DNA from: Leptospiraceae bacterium
GTDB taxonomy: Bacteria > Spirochaetota > Leptospiria > Leptospirales > Leptospiraceae
Reading direction: 5' to 3'
Assembly (NCBI GenBank): GCA_016708435.1
Contig: JADJFV010000005.1
Location: 186,001 to 250,000 of the forward strand
Length of the DNA: 64,000 nucleotides
Positions 16,667-26,712 of this stretch are shown one piece after another. The translations under genes and the position numbers were made by a program. Below the pieces are notes generated by a model. It was not told the origin of the DNA. It made no database searches and saw only the letters and a list, made by a program, of their open reading frames with translations. Positions within the stretch are counted from its first letter, which is position 1. Every line of letters begins with the position of its first letter.

Positions 16667-18948
16667 CTAATCTCTTGCGCTTGCACAACGGCGAGTGTAG
16701 CTAGATTAACAATTTCTCTTACGGAACAATCAAGAGGCAATACGTGCATTGGTTTTTTAGTTCCGAGTAAAATAGGTCCCATGATTTCTGCACCACCCAA
16801 TTCAAAGAGAAGTTTATAAGCCATATTTCCAGAAGATAGATTTGGAAATATCAATGTGTTTACATTGTGATCTGCCAGAGTGGAAAATGGAAATTGCTTC
16901 TTTAGGATTTCTGGGTTGGTAGCAAAGTTTGCCTGGATTTCGCCGTCTACACTTAGTTCAGGATGATTCTTATGCAAGAAGGCAACGGCATCTCTTACTT
17001 TCACTGGCTCTTCTCCAATATTGGATCCAAAATTAGAATAAGAAAGCATTGCAATTCTAGGAACAATGCCAAAGCGTTTAATCGCACGAGCGGCTAATAG
17101 CGTTATATCTATTAAGTCTTCTGTGCTCGGATTTACGTTGACAGTCGTGTCTGCAAAAAAGAAAGTTCCTTTGCGGGTATTGATGATATACATTCCCGCT
17201 GCAATTCTTGTGTCATCTTCTAGACCAATGATTTGCAATGCTGATTGAATTGGACTTGCATAATTTCTTGTGATACCGGAAAGAATTGCATCAGCCATTC
17301 CGAATTCTACTAACATTGCGCCGAAGTGATGACGATTGCGCATTTTCTGCTTTGCTTCGTATAGCGTGATTCCGCGACGTTTTCTCTTCTCTGCAAAGGA
17401 TTCAGCGAATTGAAGCGAAAGCTGTTTCATCTCTTCGCTAGTAGGATTTATGATTTGAATGTCTAGTAAATCTAATCCATATTCTTTAGCGAGGTTACTA
17501 ATGATTACCTTGTCGCCTAATAGAATAGGAATTGCAACCCCGTATTCTTTCAACACTAGAGCTGATTTTAATATTTTATAATTGTCTGCTTCTGCGAATA
17601 CCACACGCTTTGGATTTCGTTTTGCTTTTTCAGTGAAGGTTCGAATTAGCTTGTTGTCCTGTCCTGTGAGGGTAATCAGACTTTGCTTGTATTCTTCCCA
17701 ATCTGTGATTTCTTTTTTTGCGACACCTGATTCCATTGCAGCCTTTGCAACAGCGGGAGATACAATATAGATCAAGCGCGGATCTATCGGTTTTGGAATG
17801 ATATAGTCTTTTCCGAAGTAGAGTTTGCGGGAGTTGTAAGCCAGATTGACTGAATCAGGAACAGGCTCTTTTGCTAGGGCAGCAATTGCATAGACTGCGG
17901 CTAATTTCATTTCTTCGTTAATCTTAGTTGCGCGCACATCAAGAGCACCACGAAATATATAAGGAAATCCTAATACGTTGTTTACCTGATTGGGATGATC
18001 ACTTCTTCCTGTTGCAATGATTATATCATCTCTAGAGGCAACTGCTTCATCGTAAGAAATTTCAGGGTCTGGATTAGCGAGTGCTAATACAATTGGTTGT
18101 GCCGCCATGCTTTTTACCATTTCAGGTGTAACTACATTTCCTTTTGATAAGCCTACAAATACATCGGCTCCTACCATTGCTTCTGCTAAAGTCTTTGCTG
18201 ATGTTTCTACGGCGAAGAATTTCTTTTGTTCGTCTAGATCGGTTCGGTCGGTTCTAATTGTTCCTTTGCTGTCTAGCATTAAGATGTTTTCTTTTTTGAC
18301 ACCAACGGATACATACAATTTGGCGCAGGAAATGGCTGCTGCTCCGGCACCGTTCATAACTAATTTGATTTTAGATAGATCTTTTTTGGAAATTTCACAG
18401 GCATTTAAAAGAGCAGCGGAGGAGATAATCGCTGTTCCATGCTGATCGTCGTGCATGAGAGGAATATCCAATTCTTTCTTTAAGCGAGTTTCGATTTCAA
18501 AACATTCGGGAGCCTTAATGTCTTCTAGATTGATTCCACCGAATGTTGGAGCAATTGTTTTAACTGTTTGAATAAATACTTCTACATCTTTTGTATCGAG
18601 TTCAATATCGAATACATCAATGCCTGCATAGATTTTAAAAAGCATTCCTTTTCCTTCCATAACAGGTTTACCGGCTAACGGTCCTATATCCCCTAAGCCC
18701 AGGACAGCAGTTCCATTAGAGATAACAGCGACTAGGTTTCCTTTCGCGGTATATTTATATACATCTTCTGGATTTTTAGCAATTTCTAAACAGGGTTCTG
18801 CTACACCGGGAGAGTAGGCGAGTGAAAGGTCTCGTTGTGTGCTGTAGGCTTTTGTGGGGATAACTTCGATTTTACCCGGCTTACCGGTGGAGTGGTATTC
18901 TAAAGCTTCTTGTTTATTTATTTTGGCTGGATGAATTGGTTTGCTCAT
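16663..18948 (-). CDS. maeB: NADP-type malic enzyme with phosphotransacetylase-like domain
   Basis: 761 residues from the ATG at 18948, chosen because GAGGACAAGC precedes it and MSKPIHPAKINKQEALEYHS is the typical N-terminus; the frame is open further upstream, but that part is not conserved. Residues 1-420 are malic enzyme (AYSPGVAEPCLEIAKNP, GDIGPLAGKPVMEGKGMLFK, HDDQHGTAI, VMNGAGAAAISCAKLYV). Residues 430-761 are the phosphotransacetylase-like regulatory domain (RVVFAEADNYKILKSALVLK, ILSGITRNYASPIQSALQII). It makes pyruvate and NADPH from malate. The stop overlaps the convergent transferase gene by 4 bp. Confidence 0.95.
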   Translation of the reverse strand: MSKPIHPAKINKQEALEYHSTGKPGKIEVIPTKAYSTQRDLSLAYSPGVAEPCLEIAKNPEDVYKYTAKGNLVAVISNGTAVLGLGDIGPLAGKPVMEGKGMLFKIYAGIDVFDIELDTKDVEVFIQTVKTIAPTFGGINLEDIKAPECFEIETRLKKELDIPLMHDDQHGTAIISSAALLNACEISKKDLSKIKLVMNGAGAAAISCAKLYVSVGVKKENILMLDSKGTIRTDRTDLDEQKKFFAVETSAKTLAEAMVGADVFVGLSKGNVVTPEMVKSMAAQPIVLALANPDPEISYDEAVASRDDIIIATGRSDHPNQVNNVLGFPYIFRGALDVRATKINEEMKLAAVYAIAALAKEPVPDSVNLAYNSRKLYFGKDYIIPKPIDPRLIYIVSPAVAKAAMESGVAKKEITDWEEYKQSLITLTGQDNKLIRTFTEKAKRNPKRVVFAEADNYKILKSALVLKEYGVAIPILLGDKVIISNLAKEYGLDLLDIQIINPTSEEMKQLSLQFAESFAEKRKRRGITLYEAKQKMRNRHHFGAMLVEFGMADAILSGITRNYASPIQSALQIIGLEDDTRIAAGMYIINTRKGTFFFADTTVNVNPSTEDLIDITLLAARAIKRFGIVPRIAMLSYSNFGSNIGEEPVKVRDAVAFLHKNHPELSVDGEIQANFATNPEILKKQFPFSTLADHNVNTLIFPNLSSGNMAYKLLFELGGAEIMGPILLGTKKPMHVLPLDCSVREIVNLATLAVVQAQEIS

Positions 18949-19082
18949 GCTTGTCCTCAATCTCATGTAAAAAAAAGATATGAAAATAGAATTGTATAGA
19001 AAGGAAAAGCTGCAAGTATAAAAAAATGCTTTGTAAGACGAAATGAGGAAAAAAGATAACGCTTTGGCTCTCAAAGTCATTT

Positions 19083-19110
19083 AATAACTCACCCTGCTTG
19101 GTGAGTTATT
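19083..19110. terminator. Perfect 11-bp hairpin between hydrolase and malic enzyme genes
   Basis: AATAACTCACC and GGTGAGTTATT flank a six-base loop. It follows the hydrolase stop and precedes maeB, both on the minus strand. There is no good T-run, so it is a probable rather than certain terminator. A related, imperfect hairpin is at 42913-42939. Confidence 0.5.
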
Positions 19111-19162
19111 CATATACTCCTTAATTGGTTGTATTGTTCCGTATAAGGAATAGGTTTTGTTG

Positions 19163-20047
19163 TTATAAATTTTTTAGGAAGAAATCGACTGATCTTTTCT
19201 CTGCTTCCTCTTTATGTGTATTCCAGATAAATTCGTGTTTGTCGCAGTTAGGAATCCATTTTTCTTTTGGCTCTCTAGCTTCTGCAAATAGACGAGCAGC
19301 ATGGTTTGAATCTACATAATGATCTTTATCACAATGAAAAATCGAAATTGGACGGGGAGAAATATTTCCTATTTTTTCGATGGGTCTAACTGTTTCGAGT
19401 TTCATGTTCCCGCGTAGATTGATTATTTGTAAGACGATTGGAATGAGCGGATAATAAGGAATGCCGAAGTCTCTTTTTGCGGCTTCGGAAGTTACATCGA
19501 GTGCGGATGCATAGCCGCTACTAAATAAGCCGGCTTTTATTCTTGTATCTGCTTCCATCGCAATAATGCTAGTAGCCGCTCCCATAGAAAATCCAAAGAC
19601 TCCGACAGATTCTAATTTCTTTTCTTTCAGAAGAAAATCAACAGCAGCCTTTACATCTTTCACTTCATGGTATCCCATACTAGCATACTCATTTGCATTT
19701 CGTCTAAGGCTTAAAGCAAGTAAATTAAAACCTGCATTGTGAAGAGTAGTAGAAAAACGCAAACCTTCATTACGCGAACCACCATGTCCATGAACAAGAA
19801 TAATTCCTTTCTTTGAATTTGCTGCTGGCATATACCAACTTTCAAGAGAAATTCCATCTGCATTTATTACAGAGACTGTTTCATATTCTAGACCAATTTC
19901 TTTTGGTGTATCACAAAATACATGGTGCTCTTTTGAGCAATTGGTTTTAGGCAAAAGAATGAGCGAAGAAAAAAACCAGGGGATGTAGGAAAGAATGATT
20001 AATAGGATTGCAAATAAGCTTAAGCGAAGGTTTCTTTTTGTGAGCAT
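19163..20047 (-). CDS. Alpha/beta hydrolase, membrane-anchored
   Basis: 294 residues. One N-terminal membrane helix (LSLFAILLIILSYIPWFFSS) suggests an anchored or exported enzyme. The fold shows the oxyanion motif HGHGGSRNEG, the nucleophile elbow GFSMGAATS (Ser near 150), an acid in FHCDKDHYVDSNHA and the late His in CDKHEFIW. It resembles peptidase S9/BAAT-like hydrolases of the DUF1100/YqkD type. The substrate is unknown. Confidence 0.85.
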   Translation of the reverse strand: MLTKRNLRLSLFAILLIILSYIPWFFSSLILLPKTNCSKEHHVFCDTPKEIGLEYETVSVINADGISLESWYMPAANSKKGIILVHGHGGSRNEGLRFSTTLHNAGFNLLALSLRRNANEYASMGYHEVKDVKAAVDFLLKEKKLESVGVFGFSMGAATSIIAMEADTRIKAGLFSSGYASALDVTSEAAKRDFGIPYYPLIPIVLQIINLRGNMKLETVRPIEKIGNISPRPISIFHCDKDHYVDSNHAARLFAEAREPKEKWIPNCDKHEFIWNTHKEEAEKRSVDFFLKNL

Positions 20048-20126
20048 AGTGCAATCTATGTTGGATTTGATTTCTTTTGTAAACTTATTTTTTAAGAACC
20101 GAGGATTGTATAAAAGTAAAACTTGT

Positions 20127-20206
20127 TTCTCACAGACGCAGAGTTCATTGAGAGTATTGATTTATTGGCTCTTTTCTCAGTGTTCTTTGTGCTCTCTGTG
20201 AGGAAA
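20127..20206. repeat. CACAGAG-type inverted repeat
   Basis: TTCTCACAGACGCAGAGTTC (left) and GTTCTTTGTGCTCTCTGTGA (right) are imperfect inverted arms about 40 bp apart. It lies between the divergent hydrolase and Old Yellow Enzyme genes and is the same family as the element at 12026. Downstream of it, up to 20320, is AT-rich DNA with the palindrome CTTAATTAAG. Confidence 0.6.
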
Positions 20207-20320
20207 TCATACTTTGAAGTAATCTGGAATGAAAATTAATTAAACATCGAATTATTTAACTTGTATTATAAAGCAAGCTTAATTAAGTGTAAAATTAATT
20301 ATTACATTTAAGGAGAACTG

Positions 20321-21400
20321 ATGAGTTCTAAATTATTTTCCAAAACCAAATTAGGTACCCTAGAATTAAAAAATGCCATTGCTATGGCTCCAATGACTCG
20401 CTGTCGTGCGATTGGTAATATTCCAAATGATTTAATGGCTAAATACTATGAGCAAAGAGCAGGGGCTGGTCTTATTATTACCGAAGGAACTTCTCCTTCC
20501 CCGAATGGATTGGGCTATGCTAGAATTCCCGGACTATTCTCAGATGCACAGGTAGAAGGTTGGAAGAAGGTTACTTCTGCAGTTCATGCAAAAGGAAGTA
20601 AGATTTTCGTTCAATTCATGCATGTAGGAAGAATTGGACATCCTAATAATTTACCGGCTGGGGCAGAATTGGTTGGAGCATCTGCTATTAAGGCAAAAGG
20701 GCAAATGTGGACTGACAATGCAGGAATGCAAGAACATCCAGTTCCACGCGAAATGAATAAATCAGACTTAGATAAAACCAAGCAAGAATTTGTTCATGCA
20801 TCAGAAAATGCAATCAAAGCAGGATTTGATGGAGTTGAGCTTCATGCGGCTAATGGATATTTGCTAGAGCAGTTTTTAAATCCGGGCTCTAATCAAAGAA
20901 CAGATGAATACGGTGGAAGTTTTGAAAACAGATGCCGTTTTGTGATCGAAGTCGCAAAAGCTGTAGCTGAAAAAATTGGCAAAGAAAAAACAGGGATTCG
21001 TCTTTCTCCTTATGGAGCTTTTAATGATGTAGGTCCATTTCCTGGAACAGAAGAGGAATATGCGTATTTGGCGACAGAGTTAAACAAGATAGGTCTTGTT
21101 TATATTCATTTAGTTGATCATTCTTCTATGGGTGCTCCTAAAGTAGAGCCTTCTACTGTTCAAAAGATTCGTGAGAATTTCAAGAATACAATTATCCTAA
21201 GCGGTGGGTATGATCGCAAAAGAGCGGAAGCAGATTTAGATGCAAATGCAGGAAGTGTAATTGCATTCGGAAAAGCATTTCTTGCTAATCCTGATTTAGT
21301 AGAGAGATTAGAAAAAAATGCAGCATTAGCAAGTCCAGATATGTCTACTTTCTATTCTGCTGATGAAAAGGGTTATACCGATTATCCAGTGCTTGGTTAG
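20321..21400 (+). CDS. Old Yellow Enzyme, NADH:flavin oxidoreductase (NemA-like)
   Basis: 359 residues, full length. FMN-dependent ene-reductase that reduces activated C=C bonds, maleimides and nitro compounds. Typical stretches: LKNAIAMAPMTRCRAIGNIP, IITEGTSPSPNGLGYARIPG, FVQFMHVGRIGHPNNLPAG, the catalytic ELHAANGYLLEQFLNPGSNQ, then YGGSFENRCRF and the C-terminal GSVIAFGKAFLANPDLV FMN site. A good AAGGAG site precedes the ATG. It is alone on its strand here. Confidence 0.93.
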   Translation: MSSKLFSKTKLGTLELKNAIAMAPMTRCRAIGNIPNDLMAKYYEQRAGAGLIITEGTSPSPNGLGYARIPGLFSDAQVEGWKKVTSAVHAKGSKIFVQFMHVGRIGHPNNLPAGAELVGASAIKAKGQMWTDNAGMQEHPVPREMNKSDLDKTKQEFVHASENAIKAGFDGVELHAANGYLLEQFLNPGSNQRTDEYGGSFENRCRFVIEVAKAVAEKIGKEKTGIRLSPYGAFNDVGPFPGTEEEYAYLATELNKIGLVYIHLVDHSSMGAPKVEPSTVQKIRENFKNTIILSGGYDRKRAEADLDANAGSVIAFGKAFLANPDLVERLEKNAALASPDMSTFYSADEKGYTDYPVLG

Positions 21401-21434
21401 TTCGAACGATTTTAATGTAAAAAATATTCTTTTC

Positions 21435-21468
21435 TGTCGGGAGTCTCAATAAGTTGAGATTTCCGACA
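21435..21468 (+). terminator. Hairpin after the Old Yellow Enzyme gene
   Basis: TGTCGGGAGTCTCAA and TTGAGATTTCCGACA pair at 13 of 15 positions around a four-base loop, 34 bp after the stop. The downstream side is AAAAGATA, not a T-run, while the other strand would give CTTTT. It may serve both converging genes. Confidence 0.5.
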
Positions 21469-21559
21469 AAAGATATCGGAAATGACATCTTAACGCACTG
21501 TAAAATGATGAAACCTCTTACTTCAAACTCACGTTAGATAATTTTAGTAGGAAAAATTC

Positions 21560-22537
21560 TTACCTTGCATTTTTGGAAGGTGAATGTAAAAAGAATTTAG
21601 AGTCTTTGTTGAATAACATATCTAGAACCTGCCTGTCTGAGCCAGTAATGATTTGTTCTTTTTGCAAAAACTCTAATACATCACTTCTATGTCCACCGTC
21701 TAGATTTTTGAGTTGTGAATAAAACCATTGGAGTGGAAATACAGATGATTTTACTTTATTGTAATCTTCCAATGTTTCACTGAATTTTTTTAAACTAGAA
21801 AGTTTCAATTCTGCGATTGCTTCAAATTCTTGTAGAACTTCTAATATTCCAGTCGTATCATCACTTAATAAATCAAGTAACCTAAAATATAAAACAGGAT
21901 TGATTTGAGCTAAAATAAAAATATCATCTTCAAGTGCTATGTAGAGTCTCTTTTCGATTTCTTTACTTAAGAGAATGCTATTCGTCAACTGCTCCGAATA
22001 ATTTGGGGAAAGAATTAATAAGAATAGAGAAGCAAGTTTGAATTCATCTTTAGCGATTAAGAATCGAATCATGAATAGTCTTTTTTCTTCCGATATATGC
22101 TTCCAAAATTCATTTATTTTAAAATCAAAAAAACTTTTTACTTCAATGGAGTTTTTTTTGTTTAAGTAGCTTTGATAATTCTCTCGGAGGATTGCAAATA
22201 AAACATCTTCCTTGAATTTTTCTAATCTATGAGCTGCTTTGATTGGCTCGGTTATTTGAATAAAGTATTTTAAGCAGGTAATGAGTTTTTCATTGCCCAT
22301 CATTTTTTTTGACAAAAAAGAAGCAGATGCATGTTCATATGCACTATACGCAACAGAAAGACTTAAGTCCCCTTCGTAGAAAGAAAGAATTTTTTCGTCG
22401 GCTACACATAATTTGTCTCTTGTGCAGTCTATGCATTTTTCAAAACGAGTTTCACATTTCTTTTTGTGAGTCCGCGTTTCTAATTTAGTCACTTGACTTT
22501 CTTTCTCAATTACTGTGTTAATTTCCGAGAAATGCAT
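21560..22537 (-). CDS. Hypothetical cytoplasmic protein with N-terminal cysteine cluster
   Basis: 325 residues, family not recognised. Residues 25-50 hold four Cys (KKCETRFEKCIDCTRDKLC), a possible zinc or iron-sulfur site. The rest is helical with many Leu and Lys and repeated helix pairs (KLASLFLLILSPNYSEQL, LSSLKKFSETLEDYNKVKSS), like an alpha-solenoid. No signal peptide. It stands alone between convergent and divergent neighbours. Confidence 0.7.
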   Translation of the reverse strand: MHFSEINTVIEKESQVTKLETRTHKKKCETRFEKCIDCTRDKLCVADEKILSFYEGDLSLSVAYSAYEHASASFLSKKMMGNEKLITCLKYFIQITEPIKAAHRLEKFKEDVLFAILRENYQSYLNKKNSIEVKSFFDFKINEFWKHISEEKRLFMIRFLIAKDEFKLASLFLLILSPNYSEQLTNSILLSKEIEKRLYIALEDDIFILAQINPVLYFRLLDLLSDDTTGILEVLQEFEAIAELKLSSLKKFSETLEDYNKVKSSVFPLQWFYSQLKNLDGGHRSDVLEFLQKEQIITGSDRQVLDMLFNKDSKFFLHSPSKNAR

Positions 22538-22726
22538 TTCTAACTCTCCCTACTTATTAATAATCTACGATTCAAAACTAAATTAGTCATCCTTTTTTTT
22601 TATTATGATTACAATTCAAAAAAAAATATAAGTATGAAGAAAATAAGATTGCCATGGAGGCATAGAGACATGGAGATTATTTTTACCTACTAATCGCAGG
22701 TAGACCTATGTTAGTCGCTCAAATAT

Positions 22727-23212
22727 ATGAAGATAAGAGAAATATTTTATAGTGATTGGAATGCTATTATGCGAATTCAGGAGGATTCTTATTTTGCAAT
22801 AGAGCCAGAGCCAGTTTCTGTCTTACAAAGTAAATGGATTTTCTCGAAAGAGACTTGCTTTGTTTTGGAAGAGGATTCTGAGATTCTGGGGTATTGTCTA
22901 GCTCATCCATGGGAGGATAATGACGCTCCGCCGCTTTATAGCGAATCACTTACAGGCTCTCATTTTACCTGTATTTTTATTCACGATCTTGCTGTTACAC
23001 CACGAGCGCGTAATCGTGGAATAGGTCTTATGGGATTTCATTATCTGAAAGAATACGCTATAAAAAATAAGTTTCATTTTCTTAGTTTAGTTGCGATACA
23101 AGGAGCAGAAAATTTCTGGCATAAACTTGGCTTTCAACCGGCTAATATTGATAAGTCTTTAGTTAGCTATGGGGAGACTTCTGTTTATATGAAATTAGTT
23201 CTCCCTGCCTAA
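22727..23212 (+). CDS. GNAT-family N-acetyltransferase
   Basis: 161 residues. Acetyl-CoA motif A is LAVTPRARNRGIGLMGFHYL with R-x-x-G-x-G; the C-terminal FLSLVAIQGAENFWHKLGFQ is the typical motif B end. The substrate cannot be inferred. The ATG follows a run of AT-rich sequence without a strong ribosome site. Confidence 0.88.
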   Translation: MKIREIFYSDWNAIMRIQEDSYFAIEPEPVSVLQSKWIFSKETCFVLEEDSEILGYCLAHPWEDNDAPPLYSESLTGSHFTCIFIHDLAVTPRARNRGIGLMGFHYLKEYAIKNKFHFLSLVAIQGAENFWHKLGFQPANIDKSLVSYGETSVYMKLVLPA

Positions 23213-23297
23213 GATATTTAAGAGTAATATAATTCATTTGACGATAGCGGCTTAATGGAGTTTGCTTGTTATTTGAAGGAGTAAATAACGTATTACT

Positions 23298-25777
23298 TTG
23301 AAATTTTTATCCATTCTAATCATTTTACTTTTTCCGATTCTCCATTGTAATGTAAATTCTAAGGAAAATATTCCAGTGGCTAAGAATGGAATTTTGGATT
23401 TAAGAAATTGGAATCTAAAAACGCAGGGTGTTCTTGCTTTAAATGGGGAGTGGGAATTTTATCCAAATGAGTTCATTTTACCAAATCAATTTTCCGAAAA
23501 GAGAAAACCGAGTTATTTGCAAGTCCCATCGAATTGGAATACATTTGTTCTAAATGAAAAAGAAATGGGAAGTAAAGGTTTTGCTACTTATCGGCTAACG
23601 GTATTATTCTCCCTGGAACAACGAGATATTGCATTTAGGGTTCCTGAAATTTATACAGCCTATCAGATTTTTGGGAATAATGAATTAATTTCTAAGAAAG
23701 GCAATATCAGTGATATGGAAGAAGGAGCCATTGCTGAATTTGATCCAGAAATCAGTCTACAGCCACAAAACGGATTTACCAAATTAGAAATCGTAATTCT
23801 TGTTTCCAACTACCATCATCGAAGAGGAGGAATTGTAAAAGAAATTCAAATTGGAACTATATTGGATTTGATGAAGAAAAGAGAAGTTTCAATTGCAGAA
23901 GATTTATTTCTAGCAGGAAGCATTATTATCATTGGGATTTATCATTTCGGATTGTTCTATCTTAGAAGAAAAGAAAAATCCTATTTTTACTTTGCAATTC
24001 TTTGTATTTTAGTTTCGATTCAGACTTTAATTTCTGGTGAGAGATATTTCATGCGGCTATTCATGAATACTCCCTGGGAAGTAATGTATACATTGGATTA
24101 TTTGAGCACCTATCCGAGTCTTATTTTTTTTGCGATGTTTATTAGGGAATTATTCAAAGAAGACTTTTCTATTTATATATTAAGGTTTGTTCAGGTCATT
24201 TTTGGATTAGCTTGCTTGCCTGTGATTTTTGGTGAGTCTATTTTGTATTCTACTCTTAATCCTTATTTCGAAATACTAATCGTTATTAGTTTCTTCTTTT
24301 TTTTGGGATCACTCTTTCGGGCTACCTTTTACAAACGAGAAGGGGCATACTTGATATTATTTGCAACGATTGGCGTCTTTGCAGCAGTCATCAATGATAT
24401 ATTGTTTGGACGAAATATTATTTCTACTATGATACTAGTTCCTTATTCCATTTTCTTTCTTTTCTTTGCCCAATCTTTTTTATTATCAATACGATACTCT
24501 AAAGCATTTTTCAAAGTAGAATCTCTATCAAACGAATTAGAAAAATCAAATCGTTCCCTCGAAGAAAAGTATTAACCAGAACGTCTGAATTATCAGATAA
24601 AAATCTAGAATTAAAAAAAGCAAAGATAGAAGCGGAAAAAGCCTATAAAATAAAATCAGAATTTCTAGCGAACATGAGCCATGAAATAAGAACTCCTATG
24701 AATGGAGTGATTGGCATGGCAAATATTTTATCGAATACAGAATTGAATGAAACACAAAAAGAATATTTGAATACGATAAGCATTTGCGGGGAGACAATCT
24801 TAACTATTATAAATGATATATTAGATTTATCTAAAATAGAATTTGACCAGCTTGTATTAGAAAACAATCCATTCTCCATAGAAGAATGTATAAAGGAATC
24901 AATCCATATTGTAGCTCCTAAATTAACCTCTCAGGTGAAGCTGTCTTATCAATTTATGACAGACTCAGTGCCTATCGTAAAGGGAGATATAACTCGATTG
25001 AGGCAGATTTTTTTAAATCTTTTGGGAAATTCTGTTAAATTTACGAAAGAAGGATTTATACTAATCCGATGCACTGTTAAAAATGAAACAAAAGATAAAA
25101 TCGAAATACTATTCGAGGTAGAAGATTCCGGGATTGGTGTATCTCAGGATAAGCAAGATTTGATTTTCGAATCCTTTACACAATCTGATTCTTCCATCAC
25201 TCGCAAATTTGGGGGAACAGGTCTGGGATTAACGATTACAAAAAGATTAATTACAAAAATGGGTGGATCTATTGGAGTAAGAAGTGAAGAAAATAAAGGA
25301 AGTAATTTCTATTTTACAATTTCTTTTGATAAATCGCTCGAAGTAAAAGTAAATAAAAAAGAGGAATTAGTAAAATCGGATGAGACATTGGGGATTCTTT
25401 ATCCTTTTAAAATTTTGCTCGTAGAAGATATTCAAGTAAATCAAAAAGTCGCGTCTAAGTTTTTATCCCGTCTTGGCTATACCGTAAGTATTGCTAACAA
25501 CGGCAAAGAAGCATTAGCCTTTGTTTTGTCGAATCCGGTGGATTTAATCTTTATGGATATTGGAATGCCTGAAATGGATGGAATGGAAGCTACCAGAGAA
25601 ATTCGTCTCATAGAATCGAAAAAGCATATAATCATTGCGATGACTGCAAACGTTGATATGGAAGACAGAAATAAATATTTATCAGATGGGATGGATGATT
25701 TTATTAGTAAGCCAATCTATTTTGACGAACTAGCAAAAAAAATCAGAGATTGGGGAGAGATTTTTTTTGCTAAATAG
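23298..25777 (+). pseudogene. Hybrid histidine kinase with 7TMR-DISM sensor, split by a one-base frameshift
   Basis: From a TTG start: a signal-like helix, a 7TMR-DISM extracellular domain (residues 30-190, NWNLKTQGVLALNGEWEFYP), seven membrane helices (200-400), and a coiled coil ending in EKSNRSLEEK. The frame stops at 24575; adding one A in the A-run there restores VLTRTSELSDKNLELKKAKI and then HisKA (FLANMSHEIRTPMNGVIGM), HATPase (NLLGNSVKFT, DSGIGVS, GGTGLGLTITKRL) and a receiver domain (DLIFMDIGMPEMDG, ISKPI). About 826 residues if intact. A sequence error is plausible. Confidence 0.85.
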
Positions 25778-25781
25778 TCGA

Positions 25782-26153
25782 TTATCTTAAATTGCTTAAG
25801 TCTCTGTATGCTTTGATGACACCATCGATCATAGTCTTAGTGAAAGTGAGAGATATACGAGCTTTTTCTGCTGCAATCATTACCTGGTGCGAGTCAACAC
25901 TGTTTGGATCAAATACAATTTTTTGAGTGAGTGTATCTGCTTCTACTTGTTGGTCGTTGACTTTCTCGAAAGATTTTTGCAATACTTCTGCAAAGCTTTC
26001 GGCTACATCGTCAGGTGAATGGGTCTTAGCCGCTTCTCCATAATGACGTGTATCGGATGTGCTAATAGAAATCTTATCACCCTTAGGTGAAATAGGAAAG
26101 GGACTTCCTGAATTATACGTTGAACCAATATTAGAAATATTAAAACTACTCAT
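25782..26153 (-). CDS. fliE: Flagellar hook-basal body protein FliE
   Basis: 123 residues. Links the MS ring to the rod of the periplasmic flagellum. The conserved C-terminal half is clear (SFAEVLQKSFEKVNDQQVEA, DSHQVMIAAEKARISLTFTK, KAYRDLSNLR); the first 50 residues are variable and Ser-rich. Third gene of the flgB-flgC-fliE operon; it ends 4 bp from the convergent kinase gene. Confidence 0.96.
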   Translation of the reverse strand: MSSFNISNIGSTYNSGSPFPISPKGDKISISTSDTRHYGEAAKTHSPDDVAESFAEVLQKSFEKVNDQQVEADTLTQKIVFDPNSVDSHQVMIAAEKARISLTFTKTMIDGVIKAYRDLSNLR

Positions 26154-26191
26154 TATTACAAATCCTTATTATTACTAAAATTTAAAATCTT

Positions 26192-26223
26192 TCCAACTCT
26201 GTGTCTCAGTGCCTCTGTGGCAA
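26192..26223. repeat. CACAGAG-type repeat arm between fliE and flgC
   Basis: CTCTGTGTCTCAGTGCCTCT followed by GTGGCA is nearly identical to the right arm at 46390-46415. Only one arm is present here. It splits fliE from flgC within an otherwise compact operon. Confidence 0.6.
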
Positions 26224-26231
26224 ATCTTCAA

Positions 26232-26693
26232 TTATGCTCTACCAATTTCTAACGACTTGTTAAACATTGCTTTGCTGCCGTTGATCATTTGCACATTTGC
26301 CTCATACGAACGAGACGCAGAAATCATATCTGTCATTTCTGTTACCATGTTTACATTCGGAAATTCTACATAGCCTTTTTTTTGTCCTACTTTGATTGCA
26401 TCTGGATGAGTTGGATCATAGACAAGACGAAGAGGGGTCATGTCTTTTTCGATTTTCATGACCTTAACACCTTGTCCTTCGCCGGGAGAAATTCCAAAAG
26501 GATAAACAGGACTTTTCCACTGAGTGCGAAGATTCATTGGAGTCATTACAACTCTGTCTCTTCTATAAGGACCGTCGCCATTTGTATTACGTGTAGTAGT
26601 TGAGTTTGCGATGTTGTTAGAGATTACATCCATTCTGAGTCTTTGAGCTGAAAGACCGGTTGATGAAATATTAATTGAGGTAAATAAACCCAT
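26232..26693 (-). CDS. flgC: Flagellar basal-body rod protein FlgC
   Basis: 153 residues. Proximal rod component. The N-terminal MGLFTSINISSTGLSAQRLR, then MDVISNNIANSTTTR, and the C-terminal YVEFPNVNMVTEMTDMISAS, SYEANVQMINGSKAMFNKSL are the standard rod/hook signatures. It follows flgB by 19 bp with an AGGAGAG site. Confidence 0.97.
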   Translation of the reverse strand: MGLFTSINISSTGLSAQRLRMDVISNNIANSTTTRNTNGDGPYRRDRVVMTPMNLRTQWKSPVYPFGISPGEGQGVKVMKIEKDMTPLRLVYDPTHPDAIKVGQKKGYVEFPNVNMVTEMTDMISASRSYEANVQMINGSKAMFNKSLEIGRA

Positions 26694-26712
26694 TTTCTAA
26701 TGCTCTCCTTTC

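Noticed and set aside
18949..19080. N-terminal extension of malic enzyme
   Set aside because: The frame is open here, but a good ribosome site and the conserved N-terminus place the start at 18948.
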